Assembly: GCF_000429465.1 (NCBI RefSeq)
Contig: NZ_AUBX01000011.1
Location: forward strand, 186,001 to 250,000
DNA: 64,000 bases
Direction: 5' to 3'
Source of the DNA: Algoriphagus vanfongensis DSM 17529
GTDB taxonomy: Bacteria > Bacteroidota > Bacteroidia > Cytophagales > Cyclobacteriaceae
A model generated the notes under the pieces. That model was not told the DNA's origin and ran no database searches. It saw only the letters and a program-made list of their open reading frames with translations. Below are positions 42,983-50,896 of the stretch, piece by piece. The position numbers were made by a program, and so were the translations under genes. Position 1 is the first letter of the stretch; every line of letters begins with the position of its first letter.

Positions 42983-44069
42983 GTTACCTGTAGTGCTTAT
43001 TTTTTTATTGCTCTCAATCTTGTCATAATATTATCGCCATATGGTGTGAGTGTCCAATATTTTTTCTTGTCGTGTATGCTTCTCTTTTTTAAACTCTCTG
43101 TCATGTAGTTAAGAGCTCTAAATTGAATTTTTATTGTTTGGAAATCGCTGTCATTTATTGAAAATGAATCCGGGTATCTTTTATCTTTTTTCAGTTGTTT
43201 TGCTACTGATTCATATTTAAGCGATTTTATTAAAGAGTTTATTTTCATCCTTAAATTGTCTTCAGTTGTTTCGTCAATAAGAAGGGGGCTGATTTCTGAA
43301 AATATTTTGTCCCAAGTTAATTCTACAGTTCCTACATAATTCATACTATCCACTTCCCATGATTCCCCACGTCCAACAATATTGAATTTAAAATTATATA
43401 CATCATCACCCGAACTAAATTCTTCTGTTCCTGTTGGGGCTAAGGTTTGTGCAGAAATTAATTGTGCCTTTAAAGATTCATTCTCATTTTTTAAATCTAA
43501 AAGCTCTCTTGTTAATTCTTCACTTGGTAATAAATCAGCTTTTACCCAACCTGGTCTTGGTTTATCTTTAATTAGTTTTACTAGACTTCTACTTACCTGA
43601 GAACCAAGTTCCATTGGACTTTCCCAATATTTACAAAGCTTTTTTTCTGAAAGCGTTCTAAACTCTTCCAATTTTTCCTTAAGTTCTGGCTTTTCTTCAC
43701 TTTTTGAAACAGAAATGTCTGATGGTTTTTTATGAAGAAATGATATTATTGGAATATCCTGTGATAAAGCATATTCATATTCCATTTGTGTATAGCTTAT
43801 GCCGTTTTCATTTACCGAACCATATCTGCCGCCAATTATTAGTATGTAATAATCACAATCATCAATTAACCGTTTTATAAGCGTCCATTGGTCGTCATCT
43901 GCTGCTGGAAATAATTCCATTCCAACAGGAATGCAGTCAAGTTCCAAAAGTGCCTGCATTACTTCTTGTCTCTCTTCTGTTAAATCTCTGTAGGTTGAAC
44001 TTACAAAAACTTGAAATTTTTTATTCATAAAATCACTTTCTCTAGGTCGTTTTTAGCATTACAGGTAAC
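42983..44069. mobile_element. Putative DUF4062 single-gene cassette bounded by 15-bp inverted repeats
   Basis: The 15-bp ends GTTACCTGTAGTGCT (42983-42997) and AGCATTACAGGTAAC (44055-44069) match as inverted repeats at 14 of 15 positions. The left repeat runs right into the stop codon of the enclosed gene. The enclosed DNA is visibly more AT-rich than its neighbours. No transposase is inside, so this would be a non-autonomous element or cassette. Confidence 0.5.
42997..44028 (-). CDS. DUF4062 domain protein (candidate signalling or defence gene)
   Basis: A 343-residue protein. The N-terminal ~100 residues carry the DUF4062 pattern VFVSSTYRDLTEERQEVMQALLELDCIPVGMELFP followed by DYYILIIGGRYGS and SYTQMEYEYAL. 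DUF4062 is a TIR-like fold found as the effector or sensor half of many STAND-type immune proteins. A coiled segment (residues about 165-195) leads to a C-terminal part without a family I recognise. No NTPase partner is adjacent. Base composition is more A/T-rich than surrounding genes. Function in immunity is an inference. Confidence 0.85.
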   Translation of the reverse strand: MNKKFQVFVSSTYRDLTEERQEVMQALLELDCIPVGMELFPAADDDQWTLIKRLIDDCDYYILIIGGRYGSVNENGISYTQMEYEYALSQDIPIISFLHKKPSDISVSKSEEKPELKEKLEEFRTLSEKKLCKYWESPMELGSQVSRSLVKLIKDKPRPGWVKADLLPSEELTRELLDLKNENESLKAQLISAQTLAPTGTEEFSSGDDVYNFKFNIVGRGESWEVDSMNYVGTVELTWDKIFSEISPLLIDETTEDNLRMKINSLIKSLKYESVAKQLKKDKRYPDSFSINDSDFQTIKIQFRALNYMTESLKKRSIHDKKKYWTLTPYGDNIMTRLRAIKK

Positions 44070-44180
44070 TTATTTATTTATACACCTTTTATGTGTCTAT
44101 CCACCCAAATCAGCTGTATAAGTACACCTTTTGTATTTTTTATTCCTGCTTCTAGAGAAGCAAGAAAACCTTTTGATTTA
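44070..44180. other. Spacer between cassette and lipase terminator
   Basis: Contains two near-identical TACACCTTTT words about 45 bp apart and no convincing gene. A short open minus frame here has no start signal or family resemblance. Confidence 0.4.
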
Positions 44181-44210
44181 GCTAAAACAAAGCTCCTGAA
44201 GACAGGAGCT
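44181..44210 (-). terminator. Terminator of the SGNH hydrolase gene
   Basis: Stem AAGCTCCTG (44189-44197) / CAGGAGCTT (44202-44210) with loop AAGA. On the minus strand it is followed by TGTTTTAG. Confidence 0.7.
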
Positions 44211-44264
44211 TGGGCGGTGCGATAGGCAACTTTCCCACTTTTGAACTTTCCCACTTTCAACCCC

Positions 44265-44900
44265 TCACAGCCGAATCGCTCTCGCCAGTGTACTAGCCAT
44301 AATGCCCAGCCCTTCGGTATTGGGATGGACGCCATCAGGAAGCAAATCCGCTCGATCCATCAGGGGCGTATAGAGATCCACCAGTCTGGATCCGCTGGAC
44401 TGCGCGATGTCCATGATCATCATGCGCTGCTCATTGTTCATCACATCGGCTGTGATCCCAAAATTGTCCTTGGTCACCGGCACCGGCATGATCACATAGA
44501 CTTTGCCATCGGCCGGCATGTACGCTTGGAACTCGGCGATCATATCCAGGTAGTCTTTTCTGAAATCAGCCTTGTGCGCCCAGTTTTGAGGCTTGGAGTC
44601 ATTCGTGCCCAGCATGATCACCAGGATATCCGGCGCAAAGTCCTTCACTTGCTGAAACTGCGGCTCATTCCAGTAGGGATAATCTCCCTTTCGGAGAAGG
44701 GTACGTCCACTGACTCCGAAGTTTTTCACCTCGTATGTTTCGCCCAGTATGGCCTGTAGCTGCAAGGGATAGCTTTCTGGATTGTCACGGCCGGGGCCTT
44801 GGGTGATGGAGTTGCCCACGCAGGCGATCTTGATAGGAGTCTGAGAAAAAGCAGGAATCGATACGATCAGCAGAAGTAAAGCCGCATAAAAGGTTTTCAT
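44265..44900 (-). CDS. SGNH/GDSL-type esterase, exported
   Basis: A 211-residue hydrolase with signal peptide MKTFYAALLLLIVSIPAFS. SGNH blocks are block I GNSITQG (nucleophile Ser), the block II Gly in NFGVSGRT, block III GTND, and block V DGVHP with the catalytic Asp-His. It probably removes acyl groups from carbohydrate or lipid substrates; sialate or xylan esterases have the same layout. Single gene. Confidence 0.9.
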   Translation of the reverse strand: MKTFYAALLLLIVSIPAFSQTPIKIACVGNSITQGPGRDNPESYPLQLQAILGETYEVKNFGVSGRTLLRKGDYPYWNEPQFQQVKDFAPDILVIMLGTNDSKPQNWAHKADFRKDYLDMIAEFQAYMPADGKVYVIMPVPVTKDNFGITADVMNNEQRMMIMDIAQSSGSRLVDLYTPLMDRADLLPDGVHPNTEGLGIMASTLARAIRL

Positions 44901-44996
44901 AGGGTTCTTGTTTTGAATGGTCTAAGGAAGCAAAATAGGAAATTTTGTTTAGTTATATGTCCTTGAATCTTGCGATTGGACACCTATTTTTACCAA

Positions 44997-45836
44997 ATGC
45001 TTTGGCTCAAAAAAATCATGCTCTGGATCAATTGGCTCTCTCTGGACGTCGTCTTGGGAGCGATGGCGGGCATGCTATTTTTTTCCAGATTGCTCCATGT
45101 GAGTTTGGACTGGAAGATGGATCTTTTGCTGGGCTTGAGCGTGTGGGTGATCTATACTGCAGATCATTTGCTGGATTCCAAAGGGAAAGCGGAGCTTGAT
45201 CTCAGTCCCAGGCATCAGTTTCATGCCCGGAATTTCAAGACACTGGGAGCCATCGTTCTCCTTGCCATGGCCTTCGGCTTGCTGGGTGCTATTCAGATTT
45301 TGGGATGGTCTCAGGAATTGTATTGGAGCATCGGACTGACGCTCCTGATAGCGGGCAGCATGGTGCTGATCCGCTGGGGAGGGGAGAAAATGAACGGCTG
45401 GAAAGAACTGAGTACGGCGATTTATTATGGCCTTGGGGTCAGCTGGATTCCGATGCTTCGGGCGCATGCCTTGGATCTGAACTGGAAGTATGGGCTGCTA
45501 GTTGGCTTGTTTGTTTCGCTCGCCTTTGTCAATCTGCTGATGCTGTCCTGCCTGGATCGGGAGCAGGACAAGCAGGCTGGATTCCCCTCGGCTGCGCTGC
45601 TTCTCCAGCCAGACAAACTGACCTTGAAAATTCGCCAGTTGACGATCGTATTGATTGTCCTCAGTGTGCTGGTACTCCTGCTTTTGCCTTCTTTTTACAG
45701 GGTGTTTGCCAGCTTGTTGCTGGGGATGCTTTTGCTGCATTATGTGATTTTCTTTGACAAAAGACTGGAACCAGAACAGGTCAGAAGAAGAACGGAAGCA
45801 GTATTTCTGCTTCCGTGGATTTTGGTGTTGGTCTAA
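44997..45836 (+). CDS. UbiA-like multipass membrane protein
   Basis: A 279-residue protein with about eight hydrophobic segments. The sequence VIYTADHLLDSKGK after helix 2 resembles the Asp-rich motif of UbiA prenyltransferase-superfamily proteins, but a clean second NDxxD motif is not seen, so enzymatic activity is uncertain. Start taken at ATG 44997 (MLWLKKIMLWINW); an upstream TTG would add nine residues. A 10-bp perfect hairpin (45792-45816) lies inside the last codons. Confidence 0.6.
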   Translation: MLWLKKIMLWINWLSLDVVLGAMAGMLFFSRLLHVSLDWKMDLLLGLSVWVIYTADHLLDSKGKAELDLSPRHQFHARNFKTLGAIVLLAMAFGLLGAIQILGWSQELYWSIGLTLLIAGSMVLIRWGGEKMNGWKELSTAIYYGLGVSWIPMLRAHALDLNWKYGLLVGLFVSLAFVNLLMLSCLDREQDKQAGFPSAALLLQPDKLTLKIRQLTIVLIVLSVLVLLLLPSFYRVFASLLLGMLLLHYVIFFDKRLEPEQVRRRTEAVFLLPWILVLV

Positions 45837-45838
45837 AC

Positions 45839-45867
45839 CGCCCTGATCCGTGTCCTCACGGATCCTT
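45839..45867 (+). repeat. Intergenic direct repeat, copy 1, with hairpin
   Basis: A 29-bp word matching 46065-46093 at about 24 positions. Its core GATCCGTG (45845-45852) / CACGGATC (45857-45864) is a perfect 8-bp hairpin with loop TCCT, directly after the UbiA-like gene, so it may act as a weak terminator. Confidence 0.55.
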
Positions 45868-46064
45868 CCGAAGAAATAACAAGTGAAGGAAGACACTCGC
45901 TGTGGTAGAGAACCAAGTATCAAGAGTTAAGTATCAAGAACGAAGAGTCAAAGATTCCAATGAACTATTCGCTAACGACTTTCTTTTTCAGCTTTTAGAT
46001 TTCAGCTTTCATAATTTTTCGACGAGCGAAATAAAAAAGTAAGATGATCCTATTTTTTCCTTAT

Positions 46065-46093
46065 CGCCCAGAACCGTGCCCTCACAGATCATT
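46065..46093 (+). repeat. Intergenic direct repeat, copy 2
   Basis: Same word as 45839-45867 with five differences; the hairpin is broken here (GAACCGTG / CACAGATC). Between the copies lie words such as GTATCAAGAG and TTTCAGCTTTC that recur in other gaps of this window. Confidence 0.5.
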
Positions 46094-46110
46094 TGAAACA
46101 GGGATTGTTT

Positions 46111-47469
46111 TTACACAAAAGCACTATGCCCAGTAATCGCTCTTCCCACGATCAGAGAGTTGATTTCTTTGGTACCCTCGTAGCTATAGACCGCTTCTGC
46201 ATCTGCCACAAACCGGGCGATATCATGTCTTAGCAAGATTCCGTTGCCTCCGAATAACTCTCGGGAATGATCCACAATGGAGCGCATTCGCAGGGTACAA
46301 AATACCTTCGCCAAAGATGCATGCTCGTCTAGGAGCTCGCCTTGATCCTGCATCTGAGAAAGTCGATAAACCATCGTCTGCATGGCTGTCAAGTCGCCCA
46401 GCATGGTCACAAGCAGATCCTGAACTAGCTGAAAGGAAGCGATCGGTCTGCCAAACTGCTTTCGCTCATTGGTATAAGCCAAGGCCAGTTCGTAAGCTCC
46501 TCGCGCGCATCCCACAGCTTGCCAAGCCACTCCGGCTCTTGTCATACGCAGGACTTTTGCCGTGTCTCTGAATGAATTCGCATTTTGGAGGCGATCCGAC
46601 TCGGGCACCTCACAATTGGTCAGGGTGATCAGGGCATTTTGGACGGTGCGGAGGGCCATTTTATCTTCCAGTTTTTCGGCGACAAATCCCGGATTGTCTT
46701 TTTTGACGATAAAACCTTTGACCTGATTGTCGTCCAGGTCTCTGGCCCAGATAATGGTAATGTCAGAGAAGGTCGCATTGCCGATCCATTTCTTCTGTCC
46801 ATTGATGATCCAGTTGTCTCCTTCTCGCTTGCAAGTAGTGGTCAGTCCTCCGGCAGCTCCAGAGCCGACTTCCGGTTCGGTCAGGCCAAAAGCTCCGATT
46901 TTCTCCAACTTTTGCATGGACGGAATCCACTCTTTTTTCTGTTCTTCTGAGCCACAGAGGTAGATAGATCCCATGGCTAGGCCACTTTGGACTCCGAAAA
47001 AGGTGGACATGGAGGTGTCAACCCGAGCCATTTCCATGGCTATAAATCCCTCAAGCAATGCGGAATGTCCCGGGCAGCCGTAGCCCTGATAGGTCAGTCC
47101 GGCAATGTCCAGTTCGGCCATTTTGGGGATGATGTGCATGGGGAATTCACCTCGATTCCAATAGTCATTGGCGATGGGTTTGATTTCCTTTTGCATAAAT
47201 TCTCTGACTCGGAGCTGGATTTCTCGCTCGTGATGCGGGAGGCTTTGTCCCAGTTCGTAAAAGTCTCCATTGATCGGAGGGATTTCTTTGGGTTTGCTTC
47301 CGCCTTTGAGCATTCCCATCATTTTGGAGAGGTCAGATTCGCTCATTTGAGAGACCAGCCCGACCATTTTGGGGAGATCGACTTTTTGGGAGAGTTTGGA
47401 GATCTGCTCTAGATCTACGGATTGAAGAAGTTGGCGCAGGCCGGATAGATTTTTAAAAAGGTTTTTCAT
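46111..47469 (-). CDS. Acyl-CoA dehydrogenase, glutaryl-CoA-dehydrogenase-like, with N-terminal extension
   Basis: A 452-residue flavoprotein. The catalytic-base Glu is near residue 431 in SYEGTKEINSLIVGRAITG, the position used by glutaryl- and short-chain acyl-CoA dehydrogenases. FAD/CoA segments FGLTEPEVGSGAAG and ERKQFGRPIASFQLVQ are normal. Unlike usual ~390-residue members it has about 65 extra N-terminal residues (MKNLFKNLSGLRQLLQSVDL) with repeated helical SQKVD / SQMSESD elements. The substrate is not decidable. Single gene, divergent from the methyltransferase. Confidence 0.9.
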   Translation of the reverse strand: MKNLFKNLSGLRQLLQSVDLEQISKLSQKVDLPKMVGLVSQMSESDLSKMMGMLKGGSKPKEIPPINGDFYELGQSLPHHEREIQLRVREFMQKEIKPIANDYWNRGEFPMHIIPKMAELDIAGLTYQGYGCPGHSALLEGFIAMEMARVDTSMSTFFGVQSGLAMGSIYLCGSEEQKKEWIPSMQKLEKIGAFGLTEPEVGSGAAGGLTTTCKREGDNWIINGQKKWIGNATFSDITIIWARDLDDNQVKGFIVKKDNPGFVAEKLEDKMALRTVQNALITLTNCEVPESDRLQNANSFRDTAKVLRMTRAGVAWQAVGCARGAYELALAYTNERKQFGRPIASFQLVQDLLVTMLGDLTAMQTMVYRLSQMQDQGELLDEHASLAKVFCTLRMRSIVDHSRELFGGNGILLRHDIARFVADAEAVYSYEGTKEINSLIVGRAITGHSAFV

Positions 47470-47544
47470 GGAATATGGTTGGGTTTATGCCGTGTTTTGG
47501 TGATTGTATGAAAAAGAAACGAGGGATTGCCTAATTTGGGTTTG

Positions 47545-48141
47545 ATGAAAGACAATTATCGTTGGATGGCTCCTGTCTATTCCTCCCTTTCCCGCTGGGT
47601 ATTTGGGAGGCAGCTCGAAGAAGCCAAAACTTGTTTTCTTTCCAATATACCAAACAAAACGATCTTAATCCTAGGCGGTGGAGATGGGAAGGATTATAGC
47701 AAGTATCGGCAGCGTTTGCAGGGAGATTTTGTGGAAAAATCAGCCTCTATGCTCCATTTGGCCAAACGAAATCTACAAGGAGCCGCGTTGAATTTCATCT
47801 TGGGTGAGCCGGCTCCAGCTAAAAAGTATGATGCGATTCTACTTCCCTTCGTGTTGGATACTTTTTCGGATCAGGAGTTGGATGCATTTTTTGAGGGCTT
47901 GGGAGGCAAATTGAAAGCTGGAGGAAAGGTTTATCTATCGGATTTTCATCAGACAGATTCTGCTTGGCAAAAAGCAGGGATGACTTTTATCATTCGCGTA
48001 TTCCGATTGGTGACGGGGCATGTGCGCAAAGATTTGCCGGATTATTCGAGTTATTTTGATCGAGCTGGTTTTCAGCTAGTCTTGGAGAAAAGTTGGCAAA
48101 AGGGCTGGATCAAGGCGCAGATATGGGAGCAGATCACGTGA
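47545..48141 (+). CDS. Class I SAM-dependent methyltransferase
   Basis: A 198-residue protein. Start at ATG 47545 (MKDNYRWMAPVYSS), which is the conserved opening of many ubiE-like methyltransferases; a TTG upstream would add six residues. Motif I is ILGGGDGKDY, followed by VEKSASMLHLAKRN and FVLDTFSDQELD. The substrate is unknown. Its 3' end overlaps that of the AraC-type gene by 8 bp (convergent). Confidence 0.83.
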   Translation: MKDNYRWMAPVYSSLSRWVFGRQLEEAKTCFLSNIPNKTILILGGGDGKDYSKYRQRLQGDFVEKSASMLHLAKRNLQGAALNFILGEPAPAKKYDAILLPFVLDTFSDQELDAFFEGLGGKLKAGGKVYLSDFHQTDSAWQKAGMTFIIRVFRLVTGHVRKDLPDYSSYFDRAGFQLVLEKSWQKGWIKAQIWEQIT

Positions 48142-49024
48142 CTGAATCTTGGGCTTGGGATCTGAATTTTTCGGGATTGCTGCCTACTTTCTTTTTAAAC
48201 AACCTGCTGAAATAGCTGGGGTCTTCAAAATGGAGACGGAAAGCAATTTCGGAAATACTCAAATCCGAATGCACCAGCAGGCGCTTGGCTTCCAACAGCA
48301 CTCTTTCCAAAATGAGTTGGGAAATCGGTCTTCCGACTTTTTTCTGGGAGAGGAGATTGAGCTGTTTCAAACTCATGTTCATTTGCAAAGCGTAGTAGTC
48401 CACATCTCGATGCGCAATAAAGGATTGCTCGATGATAGTTTCCAATTGCTGATATTGATCGAGGGCGGGAGTTTGTGTCTGGAGATTGGAGTTTTGTGCC
48501 ACATAGAAGCGATAAGAATGAGTCAGGAGGATATTGGTGTAGCTTTTTACCAGATCCAGACTCGACCATCCGGGGCTGGCGATCTCTGTTTCTATCTTTT
48601 CGAAATTTGACACAAAGTCCTTCATCTGATCTGTATCCAGATTGAGAACGGGGATATTCAGATTGGAATTGAAAAAGATAAAGCTGTTCAGCTTGGCGAG
48701 GGAAAATGCAGCTGTATAAAAAGCCGGGCTGAAGAAAAGAATATGCCCCCGGGTGTCTGGAGAAAGGGACCAAGAATGCACTTGGCCAGGCGCCAGAAAA
48801 AACATCGTTTGAGGAGAAACAGGGTAAGATTTGAAATCGATGATATGGGTGCCTTCCCCTTCGCTAAACAAGACTAGAATGTAAAAATCATGCTTGTGGG
48901 GTTTTTGGATGAAGAGGTGCGTTTCCAGATGTTTTTCAAGTCTGGAGTAGTAAAACTCCTGTGGATCGATGGAGACTTTTTCAAAATCGGGGATATGATA
49001 GGTGGGGAGTATGTTTTTAGGCAT
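48134..49024 (-). CDS. AraC-family transcriptional regulator
   Basis: A 296-residue regulator starting at ATG 49024 (MPKNILPTYHIPDF); the frame continues upstream but that part overlaps the DUF983 gene. The N-terminal cupin-like sensor has HKHDFYILVLFSEGEGTHIIDF and APGQVHSW. The C-terminal double HTH includes VDYYALQMNMSLKQLNLLSQ and LSISEIAFRLHFEDPSYFSRLF. Targets unknown; an ATG at 49039 is also possible. Confidence 0.9.
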   Translation of the reverse strand: MPKNILPTYHIPDFEKVSIDPQEFYYSRLEKHLETHLFIQKPHKHDFYILVLFSEGEGTHIIDFKSYPVSPQTMFFLAPGQVHSWSLSPDTRGHILFFSPAFYTAAFSLAKLNSFIFFNSNLNIPVLNLDTDQMKDFVSNFEKIETEIASPGWSSLDLVKSYTNILLTHSYRFYVAQNSNLQTQTPALDQYQQLETIIEQSFIAHRDVDYYALQMNMSLKQLNLLSQKKVGRPISQLILERVLLEAKRLLVHSDLSISEIAFRLHFEDPSYFSRLFKKKVGSNPEKFRSQAQDSVT

Positions 49025-49071
49025 GATTGAATTTCTCATTTTATTTGCCCAAAACCTAAGTGTCCCGCCTG

Positions 49072-49470
49072 CTAATGCTTGGAGGCTCTGATTCCTTTTT
49101 CGAAGGGGATAAAGATGGCAATCCAAATCGATCGGCTCCATCTGAAAATCAAGGGCAAGGCAAGAATCGCCGCAATGCCGATCGTGATCAACAATGTCAA
49201 AAGCGAATACTCCGGATGCAGCATATTCATGAGCACCCAAACGGTAATGAACAGCGCAGTATTGAAGGCATAGCTGATAAACATAGCTCCAAAATAGAAA
49301 CCCGGCTCAGGTTCGAATGGTTGATGGCAGTTATCGCATTTTGCTTTCATCTTGAAGAGGCTATACGGTCTGCTAAGGGTGCCATTTTCAAACATGTCTC
49401 CCGTGTGGCAGCGGGGGCATTTGCACTGCGAAATACTCTTGAGGGTAGATTCTTGATTCCAGAATTTCAT
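49072..49470 (-). CDS. DUF983 family membrane protein
   Basis: A 132-residue protein (start ATG 49470; a GTG five codons earlier is possible). Two CxxC pairs in CKCPRCHTG and CDNCHQPF form a zinc-ribbon-like head, then two membrane helices (YAFNTALFITVWVLMNML and LLTLLITIGIAAILALPL). The family is common in Bacteroidetes and alphaproteobacteria, function unknown. It is 47 bp upstream of the AraC-type gene on the same strand. Confidence 0.82.
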   Translation of the reverse strand: MKFWNQESTLKSISQCKCPRCHTGDMFENGTLSRPYSLFKMKAKCDNCHQPFEPEPGFYFGAMFISYAFNTALFITVWVLMNMLHPEYSLLTLLITIGIAAILALPLIFRWSRSIWIAIFIPFEKGIRASKH

Positions 49471-49544
49471 ATCTGATCTTTTCACAAAAGTAAGCGCTGA
49501 TGTGCGGCCGGGAACAGGACAAAAAATACCTTTCCTAGGACAAT

Positions 49545-50894
49545 TCAGAATGCCTGTTTTTCTATTTGAGACTGGATCAAGGCATCAAAGTAGGTTCCGT
49601 TGCCGGGCCCGTACCAGTTCATTTCTCGGACTTCGTGGTAGTGCTCGTCATACAGCTCATCTGGAGTGATGTAGCCGATATAGCCTCCGTTGAACGTGGA
49701 GATGATCAGAGTCAAGCCTTGTTCTTTGGCAAGTTGATCCCATTTTTCATAGAAAACTCCCGAAATCTCACCGCTGGAAGCGATCCAGAGAATAGTGCCG
49801 ATGCGTGTGATGTCCAAATGGGCATTGGTGTCTCCCATCAAATACTTGAAAAGCCAAGGTCTCAATCTTAGATTATCTGTAATGCGCAAGTGAGGATCTC
49901 GAAGCTTCAGGTCCAATCTGCCATTTGCTAAAAGTGGGTTTCGGATGGTGCCAAATTGCGTCATCTTCAGTCGATTGATAGAGTCCAGCTTTGCCGCATA
50001 GCCGGCTGTACTTTCGGGATCTTTGCCCCAGCGAAGTGGCATGTGGGAGCCGACGGTTCCAGCGGCATAGATGGCAAAGTCATAGTCCGAGCTTTCCATT
50101 TCTTGCATCAGGTAAAATGGATAATCGCCAGATAAGCCCATGAAATCGGAACTTAGGCATGTCGCATGTGCTGAATAGGTGAGAATGGAAGCTTTTTGCC
50201 CTGTCTTTTTTGTAAAAATCAATTGCCTTGTAAATGGATCAATCGGCCCGTCCTTGATAAATCTGTTGGCTACCAATTCCGATACATCGGCTTTTCGGAA
50301 AGAAAGAGTCGCGGTATCCAAGCTAGAATAGGCTGTTTGGATGGAGTGAAGACTTTGATCGGCAATCAGGCGGACGATGTTTTCATCCAATCCACCGAAA
50401 GCAACTTCTCCCAAAGGACCTGGCATATATCCTCCCAGCCCTGAATGAGTATGCGTAGCAGTGAAGATCAGCTGATCGAGTTCGGGGAATGCAGCTTTAA
50501 TTGTTTTCTCGACTTTCTCAGCCAGATAGGGATGCACGATCAGCAGCTCGTAATTGATCCAGGCGATTTGAGATTGGCCATTGCTAAGCACGATACTTTT
50601 GACGTAGCTGCTATCCTCGACAAACTCATAGGTGCCTCGGGGGGAATACCCCACCAATTCTGCTGCCTGCGACGGTGTCATATTGGCTTTTCCCCAGCCA
50701 GCCAGCCAGGTCACGCCCTGCGTGCTGTTTAGCTCGAGGCTTTGTGCTTCGGAAAGAGTTTTTTTGTAAAAATCCTGGTCCTCGATCGGGCTTCTGTCCA
50801 CCGACGTAATGGTCAAAATCCCAATCAGCATAAAAAACAGAAAGATCCCCAAGAGGATCTTTCCAAATAATATAAAAGCAGGTTTTAGATTCAT
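49545..50894 (-). CDS. Neutral/alkaline ceramidase-like protein with N-terminal membrane anchor
   Basis: A 449-residue protein, start ATG 50894 (MNLKPAFILFGKILLGIFLF), with one N-terminal membrane segment. The rest fits the N-terminal catalytic domain of neutral/alkaline non-lysosomal ceramidases: GWGKANMTPSQAAELVGYSPRG and the zinc region THTHSGLGGY. The later AHATCLSS and SGDYPFYL stretches are consistent with that fold. The C-terminal Ig-like ceramidase domain is absent. It may hydrolyse N-acyl sphingoid lipids, or a related amide. It starts 2 bp after purM, so is co-transcribed. Confidence 0.75.
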   Translation of the reverse strand: MNLKPAFILFGKILLGIFLFFMLIGILTITSVDRSPIEDQDFYKKTLSEAQSLELNSTQGVTWLAGWGKANMTPSQAAELVGYSPRGTYEFVEDSSYVKSIVLSNGQSQIAWINYELLIVHPYLAEKVEKTIKAAFPELDQLIFTATHTHSGLGGYMPGPLGEVAFGGLDENIVRLIADQSLHSIQTAYSSLDTATLSFRKADVSELVANRFIKDGPIDPFTRQLIFTKKTGQKASILTYSAHATCLSSDFMGLSGDYPFYLMQEMESSDYDFAIYAAGTVGSHMPLRWGKDPESTAGYAAKLDSINRLKMTQFGTIRNPLLANGRLDLKLRDPHLRITDNLRLRPWLFKYLMGDTNAHLDITRIGTILWIASSGEISGVFYEKWDQLAKEQGLTLIISTFNGGYIGYITPDELYDEHYHEVREMNWYGPGNGTYFDALIQSQIEKQAF

Positions 50895-50896
50895 GC

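Noticed and set aside
42795..42990. Canonical integron attC site
   Set aside because: Long bulged inverted arms are present but the RYYYAAC / GTTRRRY core pair is not met (the right side reads GTTACCT). Reported only as attC-like.
44078..44335. 85-codon minus frame overlapping the end of the SGNH hydrolase and its terminator
   Set aside because: It lies antisense-shifted within the hydrolase 3' end and crosses the terminator stem, with no recognisable family.
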